A stretch of DNA of 64,000 nucleotides from Lunularia cruciata (taxonomy: Eukaryota; Streptophyta; Marchantiopsida; Lunulariales; Lunulariaceae): assembly GCA_948567375.1 (NCBI GenBank), contig OX419759.1, positions 49,008,593-49,072,592 of the forward strand. Direction: 5' to 3'. Of the stretch, positions 34,801 through 49,800 are shown piece by piece (within the stretch, counting starts at the first letter, position 1; every line of letters begins with the position of its first letter). Below the pieces are notes generated by a model. It saw only the letters and a program-made list of their open reading frames with translations. It was not told the origin of the DNA and searched no databases. The position numbers and the translations under genes are program-made.

Positions 34801-37800
34801 TTAAACAAGCAGGCAGTACTATAAGGTAAAAACTGCGCATTTATAAGACACGGATTCATGATCGCACGAATGATGAAGATTGCAGATTGAGCACCTCGCC
34901 GGAGTTCAAGAGATTGTTGATGTCCTCGACAAATCCTTCATCGGTAATTTGGGTGTCACTAAATAGGAAAACTGCGGGCTGCCCAGGCTCTGCACCTGCT
35001 CTTTTGAGCATATTCATCAAATCCTCTCTCCATTCAACTTTTGTGTAACCTTTACTTATCTCAACCTGCAACAATGCCATGGTTTTATATCTCAATAGTT
35101 CCGCAAGCTTCCTGCTTCCGCAAGCTCTCTATCAGTAGCATCAAGAAAGAAAATACCAAGCTATCAGACAATGACGTAAGCCTCTTGAACCAGAACAGAT
35201 CATTATTCCCACATATTGTCGAGCAATAACTTATGTGATGTGTACTCCATATCCGAAAGTTTTATGGTAGGCAAACCATTTGATGAAGGCTTTAATCTGA
35301 ACGCACCTGGAAAACTTCCATCTGATATATGGAGGCCGAAAGCCTTGTTAGACTTTGCCGTCCACTTCCACCCACTCCAACAAGTAACATATGTCCACCT
35401 GGCTGCTTTAGCAACCTACAGATTCTTGATACATGTTCTACAGCAAACAAGAAAACTGCCAAGTTCATAGGTCTTTTACTAACTCCGTTGAAATCTTTCA
35501 GGTAGTTTTCTACTACTGCCATCAAGTTGGGGATATCCTTAATCTCGTCGTATAGCCGGTTATCTGGATCCTCAATTGTGAAGTCTCCAAAAAAACACCT
35601 GGTGAATGTTGGCACCAGAAGAACAAATCAGATCCACACTTTAAATATCAGTCCTTCATTTGTTTATCGTAGTACAATCTTGGTACGAAATTGACATATG
35701 TTCATAGAGTCCGCTCAACAAATGTCTAGAGGTGTTTGACGAACGTCATTATTCTTCCCTGTGTCCCCTCAGCTCATTTACCTTCTCAGCTCAAACTGCG
35801 TGACCGCAGGTGTTTTAGAGTCCAAAAGATGATGGAATAATTTGTCAAAGTTCTCGTTGAAGCATTTCGTGATCAGCTCTTTGCTCAGGTTCAGCAGCCA
35901 GTCACGATCATGATCGTCCACCAGTCGGTCGTAGAAAACCCTGAGGACTTCATGCACCCAAAGTCTCATGTATTGCTTAGTTCCATCTTTTCCGGGTGGG
36001 ACGGTTTGAGGATCTTGAAGCATAAGTCCCTGTTCTAACAAATAACATCAAAATTAGTCGCCGAGAAAACCAAAGTACGGGCAATGAAATAACCGGGTTC
36101 ACTGCGAAAATAACGCACCTGTATCACTCTGGCATAATCCCGAAGGTTGAAAGTGTAGTGAGACTTCGTCGGAGTAGGCAGTAGCTTAGTTCTAGCTGCG
36201 TCGTATATCTCCATAGTCGCATCAATGACGCTATCAGCCAACTGGACTACATCGGTCGGAAACTCATTCTTGGTGCACAAGTGCCAATTCAGGATTGTCG
36301 AGAAAATAAGTTTTAGCGAGTCATTTGAAACCTAGAAGAGAGTCATGATCACAATATGTTGGCGGCACGATCCAATTCCAGCCATAAACCAGCTCATAAA
36401 TCTAGGACACAGACACAACTCTTCATCATGTTGACAACTGCTAGGGTACGTGTAAGGACTTGACTTTCGAGAGGTATCATACCTGTGAAACGCCCACTTG
36501 GTTGAAGTGCCTCAGGTACCTTTGTGTGACCAAGTTTCTTCCACCTCCAGGTGGACCCATTGCAGATATAAACTGAACATCAATAATGTTACGGAAAACG
36601 CAATCTCTCCCGTACCACCCACCAAAGTCCATGTACTGTCTTAGAAGCTCAATAGGGGGCTGGGCTCCGTAAACCTCAGGCTGTGTGATAAATCTATTGT
36701 CAGGAAATGCCTAGTGTAGTAATGGTCGCACAAGAATAATAGCAAATGTTCGTTCCCTCAAGGGGGCACATGGAATAAAATTCAATGCGAAAACAGTTTA
36801 ACACGCGTTCCTGTATTAAATTACACGCTTGGTGCTTGCAGGTCATGGATGGAAAACAGCGAAGCAGTTCAGTAATCAGCCTCTGGACCTCACCTGAGGC
36901 ATGTTCAGATCGTCGACAAATATAATACACTTTTTACCAGCCGGAGGTCCAAACGTTCCTCTACGCCTTCGGTCCAGTTGTCCATCAATCTGACCTTGGG
37001 TCATGTTCGCCGATGTGCGAGCTGAGAAGCACACAAGGATTGTGTTGAACTTTTCTTTCGATAGACCCTTGAGAAGGTGTCGATTCATATACACTGACTT
37101 CCCAGTTCCTGTTGCTCCCACCAATAAGAAGGGCGACCCGTACATGATGGCTTTATCAAGCAAAAAAGTGTACCTCATCTGATCTTTTGTAGGTATAATG
37201 ATCTGATCGAAAGTAGCTGATTCGGGCAATTCAACTGGTATAATCGTGTCAGTCCAAAGCTTCCACTTAGCAGTTACTTTATCAAACATGAAATCATGAA
37301 CTCTATGAGCGGCTGGAATCATGGGTGCATTCAAAGCCTCATGAGGAAGGGGTATCACCAATTCATAACCCTCAGGGGAGATTCCTGTAGCAAGTTTACG
37401 TAGGTGGGCATCGAATCCTATGCGGGCATCGGTTTCACCTGTAGACCCAACCGACCATACCAGAGAAAAAAGGAATATAGAATCCACCCAAACTGCCAGC
37501 TTGTCCACGCCAAGCGCTTTCACTCCCTCTTCTGTTTTCACTTCATCAATCAAGCTGTAGAAAGTTCTCATCAAACTCACAATCAGGGCGGTATCTCCAG
37601 TAGGAGAAATTTCCTTTACATTTTTCCTGACGAAGCGGAGGCAAGCATTCACCATCCATTCAAAAAGACCACGTAAATGAGTTTTGATGTCCGCAGGGAA
37701 GCATGCTGGCAAAGTGTTAATCCAAGAAACCATCAGAGGATGCCACCCTAACTGATGCGGCTCCAAATAAACCATTCCACACCGACTGACAGTAGCTGGT

Positions 37801-40800
37801 GATGCAACAGCAAGATCCCCCACCTGCTCAACCAAGAGAGCGAGAGAACTGATTCTTCAGGACAACGTCTGAGTTACAGGTGCAGAAAATATTTGCCCAC
37901 GGAAACAGTGACATTATGTGCTCAGATGATGTAATGCGCTCGCAGCAGCAAACTCATCAGGTATCAATGTTTCGAGGTAAAACGAAAAAGAACAAGAAGA
38001 TATGACTTGAGACGTTCCTACCTCGAAAATCATATTCATCGATGATGACATCTGAATGATCTCACTGTTAGGAAGACAGAGCTTCTTGTTGTCGTCCAAC
38101 ACCGTGTTCATGTTCTCGATCCATATAGCATCCACTGGACCATCTAGTACCAGCCACTTGCGGTCCTTGTTTGGATTGGAAGCCTGTTCACGGAATCTAA
38201 CAGCCAAAACACCATCCGCCCACTCCTGCGTAACAGGATCAGCTTGTCCATACAGCTGACCCATTGTTACGGACTTGGGGTTGACAGTTGTAACCTGCAC
38301 ATCGAGCACAATTCAAGGTCCGGGTTTCATCCCGACAACAGAAGTAACAGACGTAACTACTTCAGTCATGGTGTAGAGTCAGAGAGGCAGTAATCCGTAT
38401 TAAAGCTGTGACAAGGTTTGCACTGGAACTACTCGGATATTTACGTTCAAAGTTATCATAGAGAAGTGGTGCTCCGAAATGTGACACATTGCTAACAGCA
38501 AGCGGAATGACCAGCCCAGTGACAAGAGTATCTTAGAATATTCGTGAAATATGTGGTCATGTTGACTAGCAGTGAAAAGGAATACGAAAGAAGAAACCTG
38601 GACTGCTCGTTCCGAATTGTTTCCCCAGCTTGACATATCTGTAAGCGCTCGCTGGAGAACTCTAATACAACATGTCTTCCCAGAATATGAAAGACCAACA
38701 AGCATGAGCCCATGTCGCACGATGATCATCTCGTAAAGCTGAATAATTTTGGTCATGAAGTAAAGAGATGGCTGCAGGTTCATTTCTGTACAGTTGTCCT
38801 TTATGGCTTTGTCGATAAGAGTGTAGTCGGGCTCAGGCAATACTACCCCAGGAAACAAATCAGACACAATACCGTTGAAGAGTGGCACATCCTGAGACAA
38901 AAATTTGCAAAGGTTGACATCGATAATAGATCGAAGCATCAATACAAGCTCGTCTTCTTCAGGGTACCTTTGCTTCAAATTTGTAGCAGCTCGAAGCACT
39001 GCAATAACAGCTCTCATACCGTAATCATAGTGCTCTTGACTGGAAAGTTGCTCACTGCAAAGTCGATATGTCGCAACAATTTTTCGTGCAGCATCCCTCG
39101 CCTGTGGACGAAGATTAGAGGTCAAGTCTTCCCGTTACCATTGTAGGAAAACGAGTAGAATGAATCGATTGATATGAAAGAAGCCCTAAGTGGGGATTAT
39201 AAATATACAGAGCACACTTCGAGAGGACTGAAGGCTGTGCTAATAGATTGACACGTACACACTAACCAGCGCCTATCTTTTCACAGGTCTTACCTAGCGC
39301 TTACATAACAGATCTTGTAGTAACTGTTATGTTATGATAGTTAGAAGACTCTAACAGAGGTATGTTAATATGCTTGACCAATCGACACACTAGGTGTGTA
39401 CAAATGAGATCATTATCATGCTAGTCTAACACCCCACCTTAATGAACATTTTGAACGAATCTACTGTCTATAACTCCTAGTGCATGACTGAACCTTTCAT
39501 GTAAAGCCCTAGTTAAACCCTTCATGAATATATCACCAATATTGTCATTGTTATCAACACAAGAAACAGAGATATGTTCTTCCTCAACTCTTTCTCTGAT
39601 AAAATGAAAAAGGTCTGATTCCACATGTTGCTGTCGCTTCATTGTGAAATCAGGAAAACCCAAGTCACTTAGTACTGCTTGAGCTACACTACTTCAGTTG
39701 CTGTTTTTGACAGAGCCATATGTTAGTTTAGTTAATCTCTAGTTTAGTGACTTCTTGTTAGAATTATAATGAGACATGTTAGTTACTGTTCATGCTGCTA
39801 CTGTTCACACGAGTTACTGTTCATGCATACTGTTCACATGAGTTCCATGTGCTACACAAGTTACATGAGCAGTATGGTAGCACACCCTTCAGTACACCTT
39901 TCAGATCTCTGTATCTATATAATCCCAATCAGGAGTTCTTCTACTGGGTTGATTCCTAACACTTCCCTCTGCATTTCGTGAAGACCTGAGCTGCCTAACA
40001 TCATCTCAGGAATGTTCTGTGATATCTCAATATTGGAGGCTATTAGTGTTGCGTGAGTGAACTGGCTGTACTATCTTTGAAGGCTAAGAGAGAGTTGAGT
40101 ATTGTTGTGTGCAATCTGGAGTGTCTGCTCTGGTGAGACTAGGAAAGCTGAGTGCTAGGATGTCTGATACATCAGAAATCAGAATGATTGAGAATAGACC
40201 AACTACTTCAAAGAGCAGGAACAAAGGTTCTCATCACCATATATTCAGCTTCAGTGCTGGATAAAGACACTGAAGTTTGTCTTTTGCTTGACCAACTTAC
40301 AGCTGCATTAGACAAGATAAAACAACATCCTCCTGTTGATCTTCTTGTATCTTGATCTCCTCCCCAATCTGAATCAGAGTATCCATGAGTTGGAATGCTC
40401 GATCTGCTGTAGATGAGACCCTTGGAAAGTGTCCCTTGAATGTAACGAAAATTTCTCTTCACAGCTTGCCAGTGGTTAGGGCCAGGATTTGCCATGTACT
40501 TAACAACTGAACTGCCAGTGTTAGCCAAATCAGGCCTAGTGCTAACCATAGCCCACATTAAACTACCTATTGCAGATTGATTTGGTATAGTTTTCATGTA
40601 ATATCTCTCAGTATCACTTTTAGGACAGTCTTGAAGACTCAATCTAGTCCCTGACTCTACACGATTGTAACAGGCTTACAATCTTGCATGTTAAAACAAT
40701 TCAGAATCTCTCTCAAATATCTTTCTTGAGAAAGACTGATCTCTTTTAACTTTTAGCTTGTCCCTTTTAACTTGTAGCTGAAGACAATAACTAATCTCTC

Positions 40801-43800
40801 CCAGATCTGTCATCTCAAAGCTATTCATGAGAGATTCTTTCACAGAGAGGAGAAAGGAAGACTATTACTAGCAAGTATGCAGTCATCAACATAGAGGGGT
40901 AGGATGGCATAATGAGGACCAGACTGAAAATGTACAGATTGGTATTAGCACCAGAGCGCTGAAATACAAGATGCAATAAAAACTGATCAAATTTCTGGTA
41001 CAACTGGCGGGGAGATTGTTTAAGGTGGTAAAGAGCCTTAAAGACTTGCAGAGCCATTGATCCTTGCATCTTTGCTTGCTGCTGCTTGTGCTCTTCAGGG
41101 GTTAGAAGTCCAGGAGGAATGTGCATATAGATGCTTTGTGTCAAGATTCCATTGAGGAATGTTGTTTTGACATCAAGAGCATGCGCTTCCAAGTCATCAT
41201 GAGCCGAGAAAGCAAGCAGCACGGAAATATACAAGGGTCAATGGTTCTGTTACTCTTTAAAGCTCTTTACAGCCTTAAACAATCTCCCCGCCAGTGGTAC
41301 CAGAAATTTGCTCAGTTTTTATGTAGGAATTGGAAGCAATGTTTGCTGAGGTGCCCTAGTCATCGATGCCATAGTGAGGTAATGGCTGACGATGCAGCAT
41401 TGGTTTGAGTAGGTACTGCAGTTGCCTGAAGTGACTTTGAACTGGTTGGAGTAGAGTTTTAAGTAGCTTTAGGTGGCTAAAGTGACCCTCCCACCAGCCA
41501 GAAATTATCCAGTCTAGGACAAGATGCTATCAGATTATCTTGATCATCATAAAGTAGAATGCTGGTTTCCTTGTGACGAAAGGAACCATGCAATTTACTT
41601 AGCTGAAGTGCTGAATAGAGGTTCTTATTCAGCAATGGAACATGCAGAACATCCTCTAAAATATATGGAGTTCCTAAACAAGCAAGTTTGACAGAAACGG
41701 TTCCATGGCCTAGAATATCAAGGTTGGAACCATCTGCCAGGTAAACTCGTCGAGGTGGTAAGTATTACTGGTAGTCCAGGAAACAGGTGCGCTCATGTGT
41801 CATGTGCTGAGAAGCTGCAATATCAATGTACCACTGTTTATCTTGAGTGATATTTGGAACAACATCAACATTGTACAAAGAAATGTGAGCTGCTGTAGTA
41901 GAGTTGGACTGGTACCAATCGTTGACTCCTTTCTCCCTTGTATCAGCAATACGCCAACGGCAATATTTGATGTGATGCCCTTTCCTTGAGCAGTAATGAC
42001 AGATGATGGAAGGTTTTGAAGATACCACTCCAGGAGGTCTGGAGAAAGAATTCTGACCGGATGGCCTGTGAAAAGAATTCCGTCCAGAAAATGAGGGTTG
42101 ACCAGGTCTGTTGAAGGAATTCTGTCCTAAGAAAGAATTCGGACCAGGTTTGTTGATAGAATTCTATCCCCAAAAACCTCCTTGAGAGTCGTGCTTCCAT
42201 TTCCCTTGCCTTTGCCCTTGTTTCTGGCAGAAGATGTGAAGCCTTGGGTAACTGCTAGACCATATTTCATGCTAATTTCTTGAAGAAGAAGAGCAGTAAC
42301 ATCAGAAAGATTCAAGGTTTTCTAGCTTTGTAGTTACTGCAGAAAATGCTTGTAACTAGAAGGCATAGATCTCATCAAGTGGAGCTTAGCTTGCTGATCA
42401 TTAATCGAGTTATTCACAGCTGCTAACTGGGCAAGTAGACCACGAAAGGTTGCTATGTGTTTAGCAACACTAGCACCTTCACGCATCTTCATTGTCATTA
42501 GTGTATTGAGTAGATACATTATGGTGACAACATCTGTGCCTTCATACATGGTGGTCAAATCTTTCCAATCCTCACTTGCTAATGTATGTCCGCTTATAGC
42601 ACTAACGTACTCAGGAGCCATTGCTGAAATAATGGCTTCTAGAGCAACATTATTTTTGTGCTCCCAATAAGATAGATCGGCTGCTGAAGTGGACCTGCCT
42701 TCAGTACCATCAACGATGGAGAACACTGATGCTACTTTCAACTTGAGAGAGAGACAGTGCTTCCAGGAATGGAAGAAGTTTCCATGGAATTTCACGAAAG
42801 TAGTATCAAATCGAATGAAAGAAGCAGCCGAAGCAGCAGGAGCGGCAGCAGAAGCAGTGGCGTTTGGACCAGTAGTAGCAGACATGATGAACTTCTTGTA
42901 CAGGAAGTGAACACTGAGGTTCAAGAAAGTCGAAAGAATTTGATTAAAGAGGATATTGGAGAAACGCTCTCCCAAAATCCAGAGACAAGAGAACAATGGT
43001 TCTCAGAGGATCAAGTAGTATTTCTTGTTATCCAGATACACTGATGTGTAATAAGATCAGATCTCTCAGAATTTCGAAAATGGCTACTAAGGCATCCCCT
43101 AGCAGCTAGTGAGGAATTCTAGGATCTTGTTGTACATAACAGATCTTGTAGTAACTGTTATGCTATGATAGTTACCAGACTCTAACAGAGGTATGTTAAT
43201 ATGCTTGACCAATCGACAAACTCGTTATGTACAAATGAGATCATTATCATGCTAGTCTAACAACCATGACAACCCAACCGCAGAACCAACTATTGATAGG
43301 TTTATTTCCCTAGTAGGAAAGTTAGGGAAACAAATCTAGCTTATGGTTTATCTGCACTTCGTCCCTCGCCTTGAGAATGAAAGTAGCGCAGTAGATTTTC
43401 CGAATAGTATGACGTCTGGATGCTTAGCATTGACTAATTGAACGGCAAATGGAACGAAGCTACTATGCTAATACGGTAACTATGAAGTACCGTAGAACTC
43501 TTTAGCCATAGAGAGAGAAGCTTAACATGACACAACTCTGAAGGTGTATACCACACTGTCTTGTAAATATTAATGTCGTTAACTAATTAGGGGTTCAGTC
43601 TATTACTTGGAGTTTAAGTGTCAGACTCTAAAATCTACGAAGATGCCCAAAATGGAAAAAGAATTGCGCAAAGGCCTCGTACCAACAAGTAGCCACCACT
43701 ATAGAGACTGATCTCGCTGATCATGGCATAATCAGGAACCATCATAGCCACAGTACGAAATAAAGCTTTGAGGTTATCCGGAAGCTCACTACGCCCAGCA

Positions 43801-46800
43801 TACCCTGGATTCATTGTGATGAAAACGTTGCATGTATGTTTCAAAGTAAGTTCAGTTCCCTCAAAGGTGAAAGTTTTCAGTCTGTTTTGGACCGCGATCT
43901 GTATCTCAAGCACCTGTATTGCTCATCAGAGGTACAAGAGGTCAAGTTGATGAAGAGAAAATCAAAACCTTACAGACCAATAACTGGAATTAACAGAGGT
44001 ACAAACATCATAATTCGGCTAAAACGTCCAGAAAGGCAAGTCTGAATGACCTGGAGATGTAAAGAGAGCATCTAGAAATGTACAGAAGCTGGTAAAGGAT
44101 GGATGTCGTAATTTAAAAGAGCAAAGGCATACCTGCTGTGCAATCACAGACAGCACTTCCAGGTCAATTCGATTAAACTCATCAAAACAGGCCCAAGCAC
44201 CGGATGCTGCAAGGCCCTTGAAAAACTTGCCCATTGCTAGATAGTCTAGACTGTCACTGCAGTTGAATACCACACACTGTCTCGCAAGTGCCTGCGGAGG
44301 AAGGTTTGTACTGTAGAATGGGCTCTTAGAAGGGAATTTCGCCCAATTCCCTTCTCAAATACCTTTTGTTTCATTAACAGGAAGTGACGACATTTGATCC
44401 GCTGGAACGGTACATAGACAAATCCAGCACGACCTACAGAAGCTTACTAGGCCATTTTCTTATGAAAGCTTGAATTTAGAACGTAGGGTCAGACTCGATA
44501 GCCTATATAAGTGCTGCTAAGTAAAATCTCAAAAGCAGCAAACCAAAGGACTGACGGTGGGTTTAAGTAATAATGTTCACTCCATTCTCAGTCTGGCTGG
44601 TAAGGGTTGTAGAGTACCTTTGCAAGATCTTTGGTTGTCTCTGTCTTACCAGTTCCTGCAGGGCCCTCCGGAGCACCACCCAAACCCAAATGAATTGCTC
44701 CCATCAAAGTTCGATAGCATCTATCGGTCAAAGGGGTGATGACGAGTCGGGCAGAATTTCCTAGATACTCATACCCATACTCTATTCCAGCGTTCATCAT
44801 CCTGACCCAGCAAGTATTTTGTTCCCAATACATACGCAACTGACTTTGCCACAAGAAGTCAGTTTCACTGGTTACTCTCTCCCTAACCAAGAGAGCAATG
44901 GTGTCCCGAGCATGCACATCCATGACCACAAGGGCACTAAGGGTTATGCGATTCAAGGTTGTAAGGCTTCCCCGAACCAGATTAACTATGCCACCGAGCT
45001 GTCTTGTACAAAAATCCTCAAACTCAGAAACAGCATTGAGACCAGCCACTATGGCATCTGTTGCTGCCTTGGTCCAATAAATAGCGCTCACGACCAAGAC
45101 GACCTGACCCGGCCACTCCAGTACCCACTTCTCCCGAACAGTAATACCATAAGCGGTAACAGCTTTGAGACACTGGTCTTGGACCGCCATAAGCATCTGC
45201 TCTTCCACCTGACCTACATTCATACCGAGGTCCCAGGTCATATATGAAAACTAAACAACGGTCTAGGCTTATCATGATCTAGGACATGTTTAATAAACTG
45301 AACCAGACTTGATGGCTAAGTAGCGGATCTAATTACAAAGTTTATTCTGACAATTTAGTCTGTGTCACCTAAACTGCTGTGGGCTTTTTGTTGTCTCCTG
45401 ACTTCCCTAAATTCTGCTGGAATTTCAAGGTTCCTTCACTACATGCTGAAACGTAGTAGGAGCTCGGCTTACGCTCGAGAGCTACATCCCACGAGGTTGC
45501 CTAATGTGCCCATAAGAGCTAAGTGAGACCGTTCAATCTGTGAGAAATAGAGCCTTGCCTGCAGTAACCACTTTTCCACAGCTCCTTGGGAAGTTTGAGG
45601 GTTGAACTTGTCCACCAGTTGAACCATCTCCCCCTCAGCGGAAATCATGGCCGTGACATCGAGATTATGCTCAAACTTTAAATAATCAATTCCTTCGAAA
45701 CACTTCTTCAAATGTGGCTGTACGCGTAGAGGGTCCTTCGTCTCAGACAAAATCTCCAGCATCTCGTCATTGGATAAAAAAAAAAATCGAGGAAATGCAA
45801 CTCGTTTTACCTGAAAATCAATAACCAATTGTGCGTCATAAAAGAATCGCGTGAGTGGAACAACCAACAGAATCTTGGGAATTGAACATAACATGGCATG
45901 CGCACAAATTTCGACCATCGTATCAGCCTATTAGATATCATATCCTGGTTACTAAAGGGTCAGCCACCTGGTCGATAATCAAAGAGAAGTCACAGGAAGG
46001 GCTGACGTTAGCTAAATTCGCTATATTTGAGAAATGGGAGCAGAAGCCGTTCATTAGCTAAACTCGCTATATTCTTGAACTAGAGGCCTTTCACCTCCAA
46101 GTACTGTGCCAAGCCCTTATTGATAACTTCCAAGAGACGATTAGCTTCGATCAACTTTGTGAGTCTCTCTGTATCCTTTGCAGCCACTAAAGCCCCAGGA
46201 TTTGCATTTGTTCTCTTCATCACGTCTCGCCAAGTTTGGTCCACCGTTTGAAACATTTCTCCTTCTGTTGGCATTTGTCTCATGATATCCCTTGATCCAA
46301 AAATGGGGCCCAAGTACTGCCAGGTTGCCTGACACTCAACCCAGTTATCTACAAGCGCCTGCACATTTCACGTCGTCCTAGGTTGGGCTATTGTGGCAGC
46401 AGAGAGATTCTTCCAACTGAAATGCTTGTTATAGTGTTCAGATGCAAGATCAGACACAATTGCAGAGAGCCTACTTGCATAGAGAACTAATAATGCCTAG
46501 AGGTTCTTCGTGTGAGTTAGCAAACCTGCAGATCCAATACAGTCTTCTTCCAAGCGAATGCCTCTTTCTCAAAGTGCTTCACGAAAGGAGATGCACACAT
46601 CGACATTATTTTCACAACTTGATCATCGAGAATCGTCTGAATGTCATCTATACCGCCCACAATAAAAGTGCCTGAATCCTTGTAGGCAAGCACAACAAAC
46701 TTCATTCCATCCCAATCTCTTAGCATTTTATCAAGCGATTTTTCGAAGGAATACTCTTTACTAGCAGCTCCACTGATATTGCGAACCTGTTTACATTACC

Positions 46801-49800
46801 AAGAAATGAGTGCAAATTAAATTCGCGGTTATCCCATTCTAATAGCAGGTGAAGTGGTCAAACTTCTGAGCGGTTTTATACATGTCTAAAATTTTCACGT
46901 TAGAACCATTGACTAAGATCAAACCCCTTCCGGAAGCAGGTGGAGTCACCAAACGTCATCGAAGTTCTTTAAAGGATATTGGACTAAGCGGGAGAAGTTT
47001 GAAAGAAATGAAGAGCCTCCAGGTTACAGAGATCATACTTCCTCGATTTTGTCTATGATGTGATAGCTTATCAGCTCATCTGTCGTAAAGCTCACTTCAG
47101 GATTATACGGCTTGTTCAGCAATTCAAATATCACTTTCCAGTGTCTGGGTTTTAAGGCAGGGTTCGCCACCTCTTCTATTATGGGCACAATCTGTTACAC
47201 ACATACTTGAAGCATTACAGGTTTAGAACTGTTTCACTTGACTTTATTACGAGGTGATATGAGACTTGTGGATATTCTGAAGTAAACTATTCTGGATATA
47301 TATAGGTATATGAGAGCAGAAGCCGTTCTGGGAACGGGTTATCCCGGACTCATGAAATGCAAATGATCAATAAGCAATATGTACATTATTCACAATCCTA
47401 GAGTAGAGTTAAATCCCTAAGGTAGAATGCATCGAATGTAACCTGCAGCAAAGGCATAATTGAAAGAAATTGAGCATCACAGATGGCCAACAGACAAGTA
47501 AACAACATGAAATCAAGAGCATCTATGCAAACGACTGCGAGAAATAGGAAACGTTACGTAAGAGCCCGCCAGTAAGCAGTGCATGAACTATAAAGATTAA
47601 GAGCATGGGCTGGAGTCAGGTAGGAACACTGTAGACACGAGAGGTCGAACCAGGAATCAGTCCAAGAGCGAAGGAAAAATACTAGGGAGGGAATTAGCTG
47701 GGGAATGGAGGAGTGGAACAATACAAGAGTTATCGGATGGTGTGGCTGCAGAAACGCGTCGAAGTGTAACAGGTTAACGAGAGCAAAGTGTAAGAGGACA
47801 GGATATACAGTATATCACAACAAGCGCTATGGACGCTTGAGTCCTGAGACACAAAACAGCAAAGGGAAGCAGAGGGCGGCCATAGTAAACCTCCACGAAA
47901 ACACCTGCAACTTCATCAGTGCCTCACACAGTGCCGAAATAGCTGAGCAATTGTCAATACCCCTCATAACGTGTTTCTGCTCGAAAACTCATGAGTGCAC
48001 CTATTCTGGATATATAGATGACTAAAGCTGTCTTCAATTATGCTGAACTAAAGGATACTTCAGTCTATAGACCAAAACTACAGACTAAGCACAAACTTTT
48101 GATACATGGACACTGGTTAGATCAAGAGGCGTATCAATCATACTGCTGGAGGGGAAAGGAAATAGAGTAAGTAGGTCGTTCTCCTCACTACGGTAAATTT
48201 GCAAATCTACAAATAACGTCAGTTCGTCATTTTGTTTCTCAAACTTTTGCAACGGACGATGAAGAAAAGCCGTGATGGAAATACCCTTTTGAACTCCTCG
48301 ATAGTGTCCTTAAGCCTAAAGACTACTGTGTCTTCTTTGTTTGCTTTTCCCATTCTGTAGGCGTCCTTCGCGTACTCATCGGTCTTTCCCGTAACTTCGG
48401 AAGCTTTCAGTGCTTGGACGGGGGACGTACACCACCTCTTGGTCATGATTATCCAGTCGTTAAGAGCCCGCCATACGTTCCATCTTAAACTGAATTCTTT
48501 CTCTGTAAGTGTGAGATTTCCCATGTCGTCTACTGCCATCTAATACCAAATTATCATGCAAAGAGGATCAGAAGAGCAACATATACATAGTAAATATAAA
48601 ACTATTTGAGTCCACCATTACCGGTTTAGTCATAAAAACCACTCATTTAAGAAGCGGTGCATAGAACTTGGCACTTGTAAATACAGGTTCGCATAAGCCA
48701 CATAACCAACAATATAAGTGAGGTGATATTGTCACACGGAAGAGAAACGTACACACCTGAAATAGATTCTGATATCCCTTGTAAACTTCTGTCGTTTCCC
48801 GAATTTCAACGAGTCTTTTATTAATCGCCACCAAGTCAGCGACAACCTCCACAGGATCAGACTCTGGTAGCAAGTACTTCCCCGAATGCAGTGTTCCAAG
48901 AATATTTAGGAGCTCTTCACTGAGAGCGGTTACCCTTTTGTCAAGATCTTCCATCATAGCACCTTTGTTTTCCTGAATGTAAGCATATGCTGCTTCAAGA
49001 GCGTCCTCGTATTTCATGACCACATCATGAAGATCATCAAGTTTGACTTGATCTTGAGTCGGGACCTTGACCTCGTATGCATGCAACAGCTCATACATAT
49101 CATCCACAACAGAAGCATCTAAAAGAGCAGTTTTTTTTCCTTCCATCATCCTCTCGTACATCTGTCAAACAACGCAGCAAGTACATATTACGTTGGATCC
49201 CTAAACTGAACCTTTGAGGCATGCAGTGCTATAGAAAACGCTAAATTCATAAATATGTTTTCTCAGGACACTTGTGATAGCTAAGATGTTGAACAGCAAT
49301 CACAATTTACAACATACAGCAATGGAAGATATCTTATAGAACGATGATTGTGCATTCGTCTATCTGGAGAAGATCTGAGAATTATTTTGTCATATCCAGC
49401 AGAGTCTAATGATTTTGTGTCTATTTTACTGAGAGTGAACTTGGAATTCATAACTGATTGTACTGCTCCCTGTACCTTCACATATTCCACAAAGTCATCT
49501 AGAACTAAAGGCCGCCCATCAAGTTGCTTGGCCCGCTCCTGAAAGGCTCCAAGTGTTGTGAACGCATCTTTTCTGGCGTTGATCACTAGGAGTCCCTTCA
49601 CTAATTCAAGAGTTCGAACGGTGATGGGTATAAGTGTATTTCTTAAGGATCTCGAGTCCACATGAAGAACGCCAACGACACTGGAGAAGGAAAGCACTGT
49701 ACATAATGAGTTATCTCAAACATCTCATGTGGCACTTCCATTAGTTGTACTCAAGAACTGTCAAGCATACGCCTTCCTAGTGGTATATAAAGACTTGTCT

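Larger units (their letters stand above)
39142..43262 (-). mobile_element. Element D: internally deleted Ty1/copia retrotransposon
   Basis: TSD ACCAT (39137-39141 and 43263-43267) brackets the element in the intron between dynein exons 15 and 16. The 3' LTR is 39142-39431 (290 bp, preceded by polypurine tract AAGGTGGGG). Only about 130 bp of the 5' LTR remains (43133-43262), and the primer site is lost. Gag, zinc knuckle, protease, partial RT and RNase H remain; integrase is missing. A solo LTR (39721-40236) is nested in the RNase H. Its gag is close to that of element B. Confidence 0.92.
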
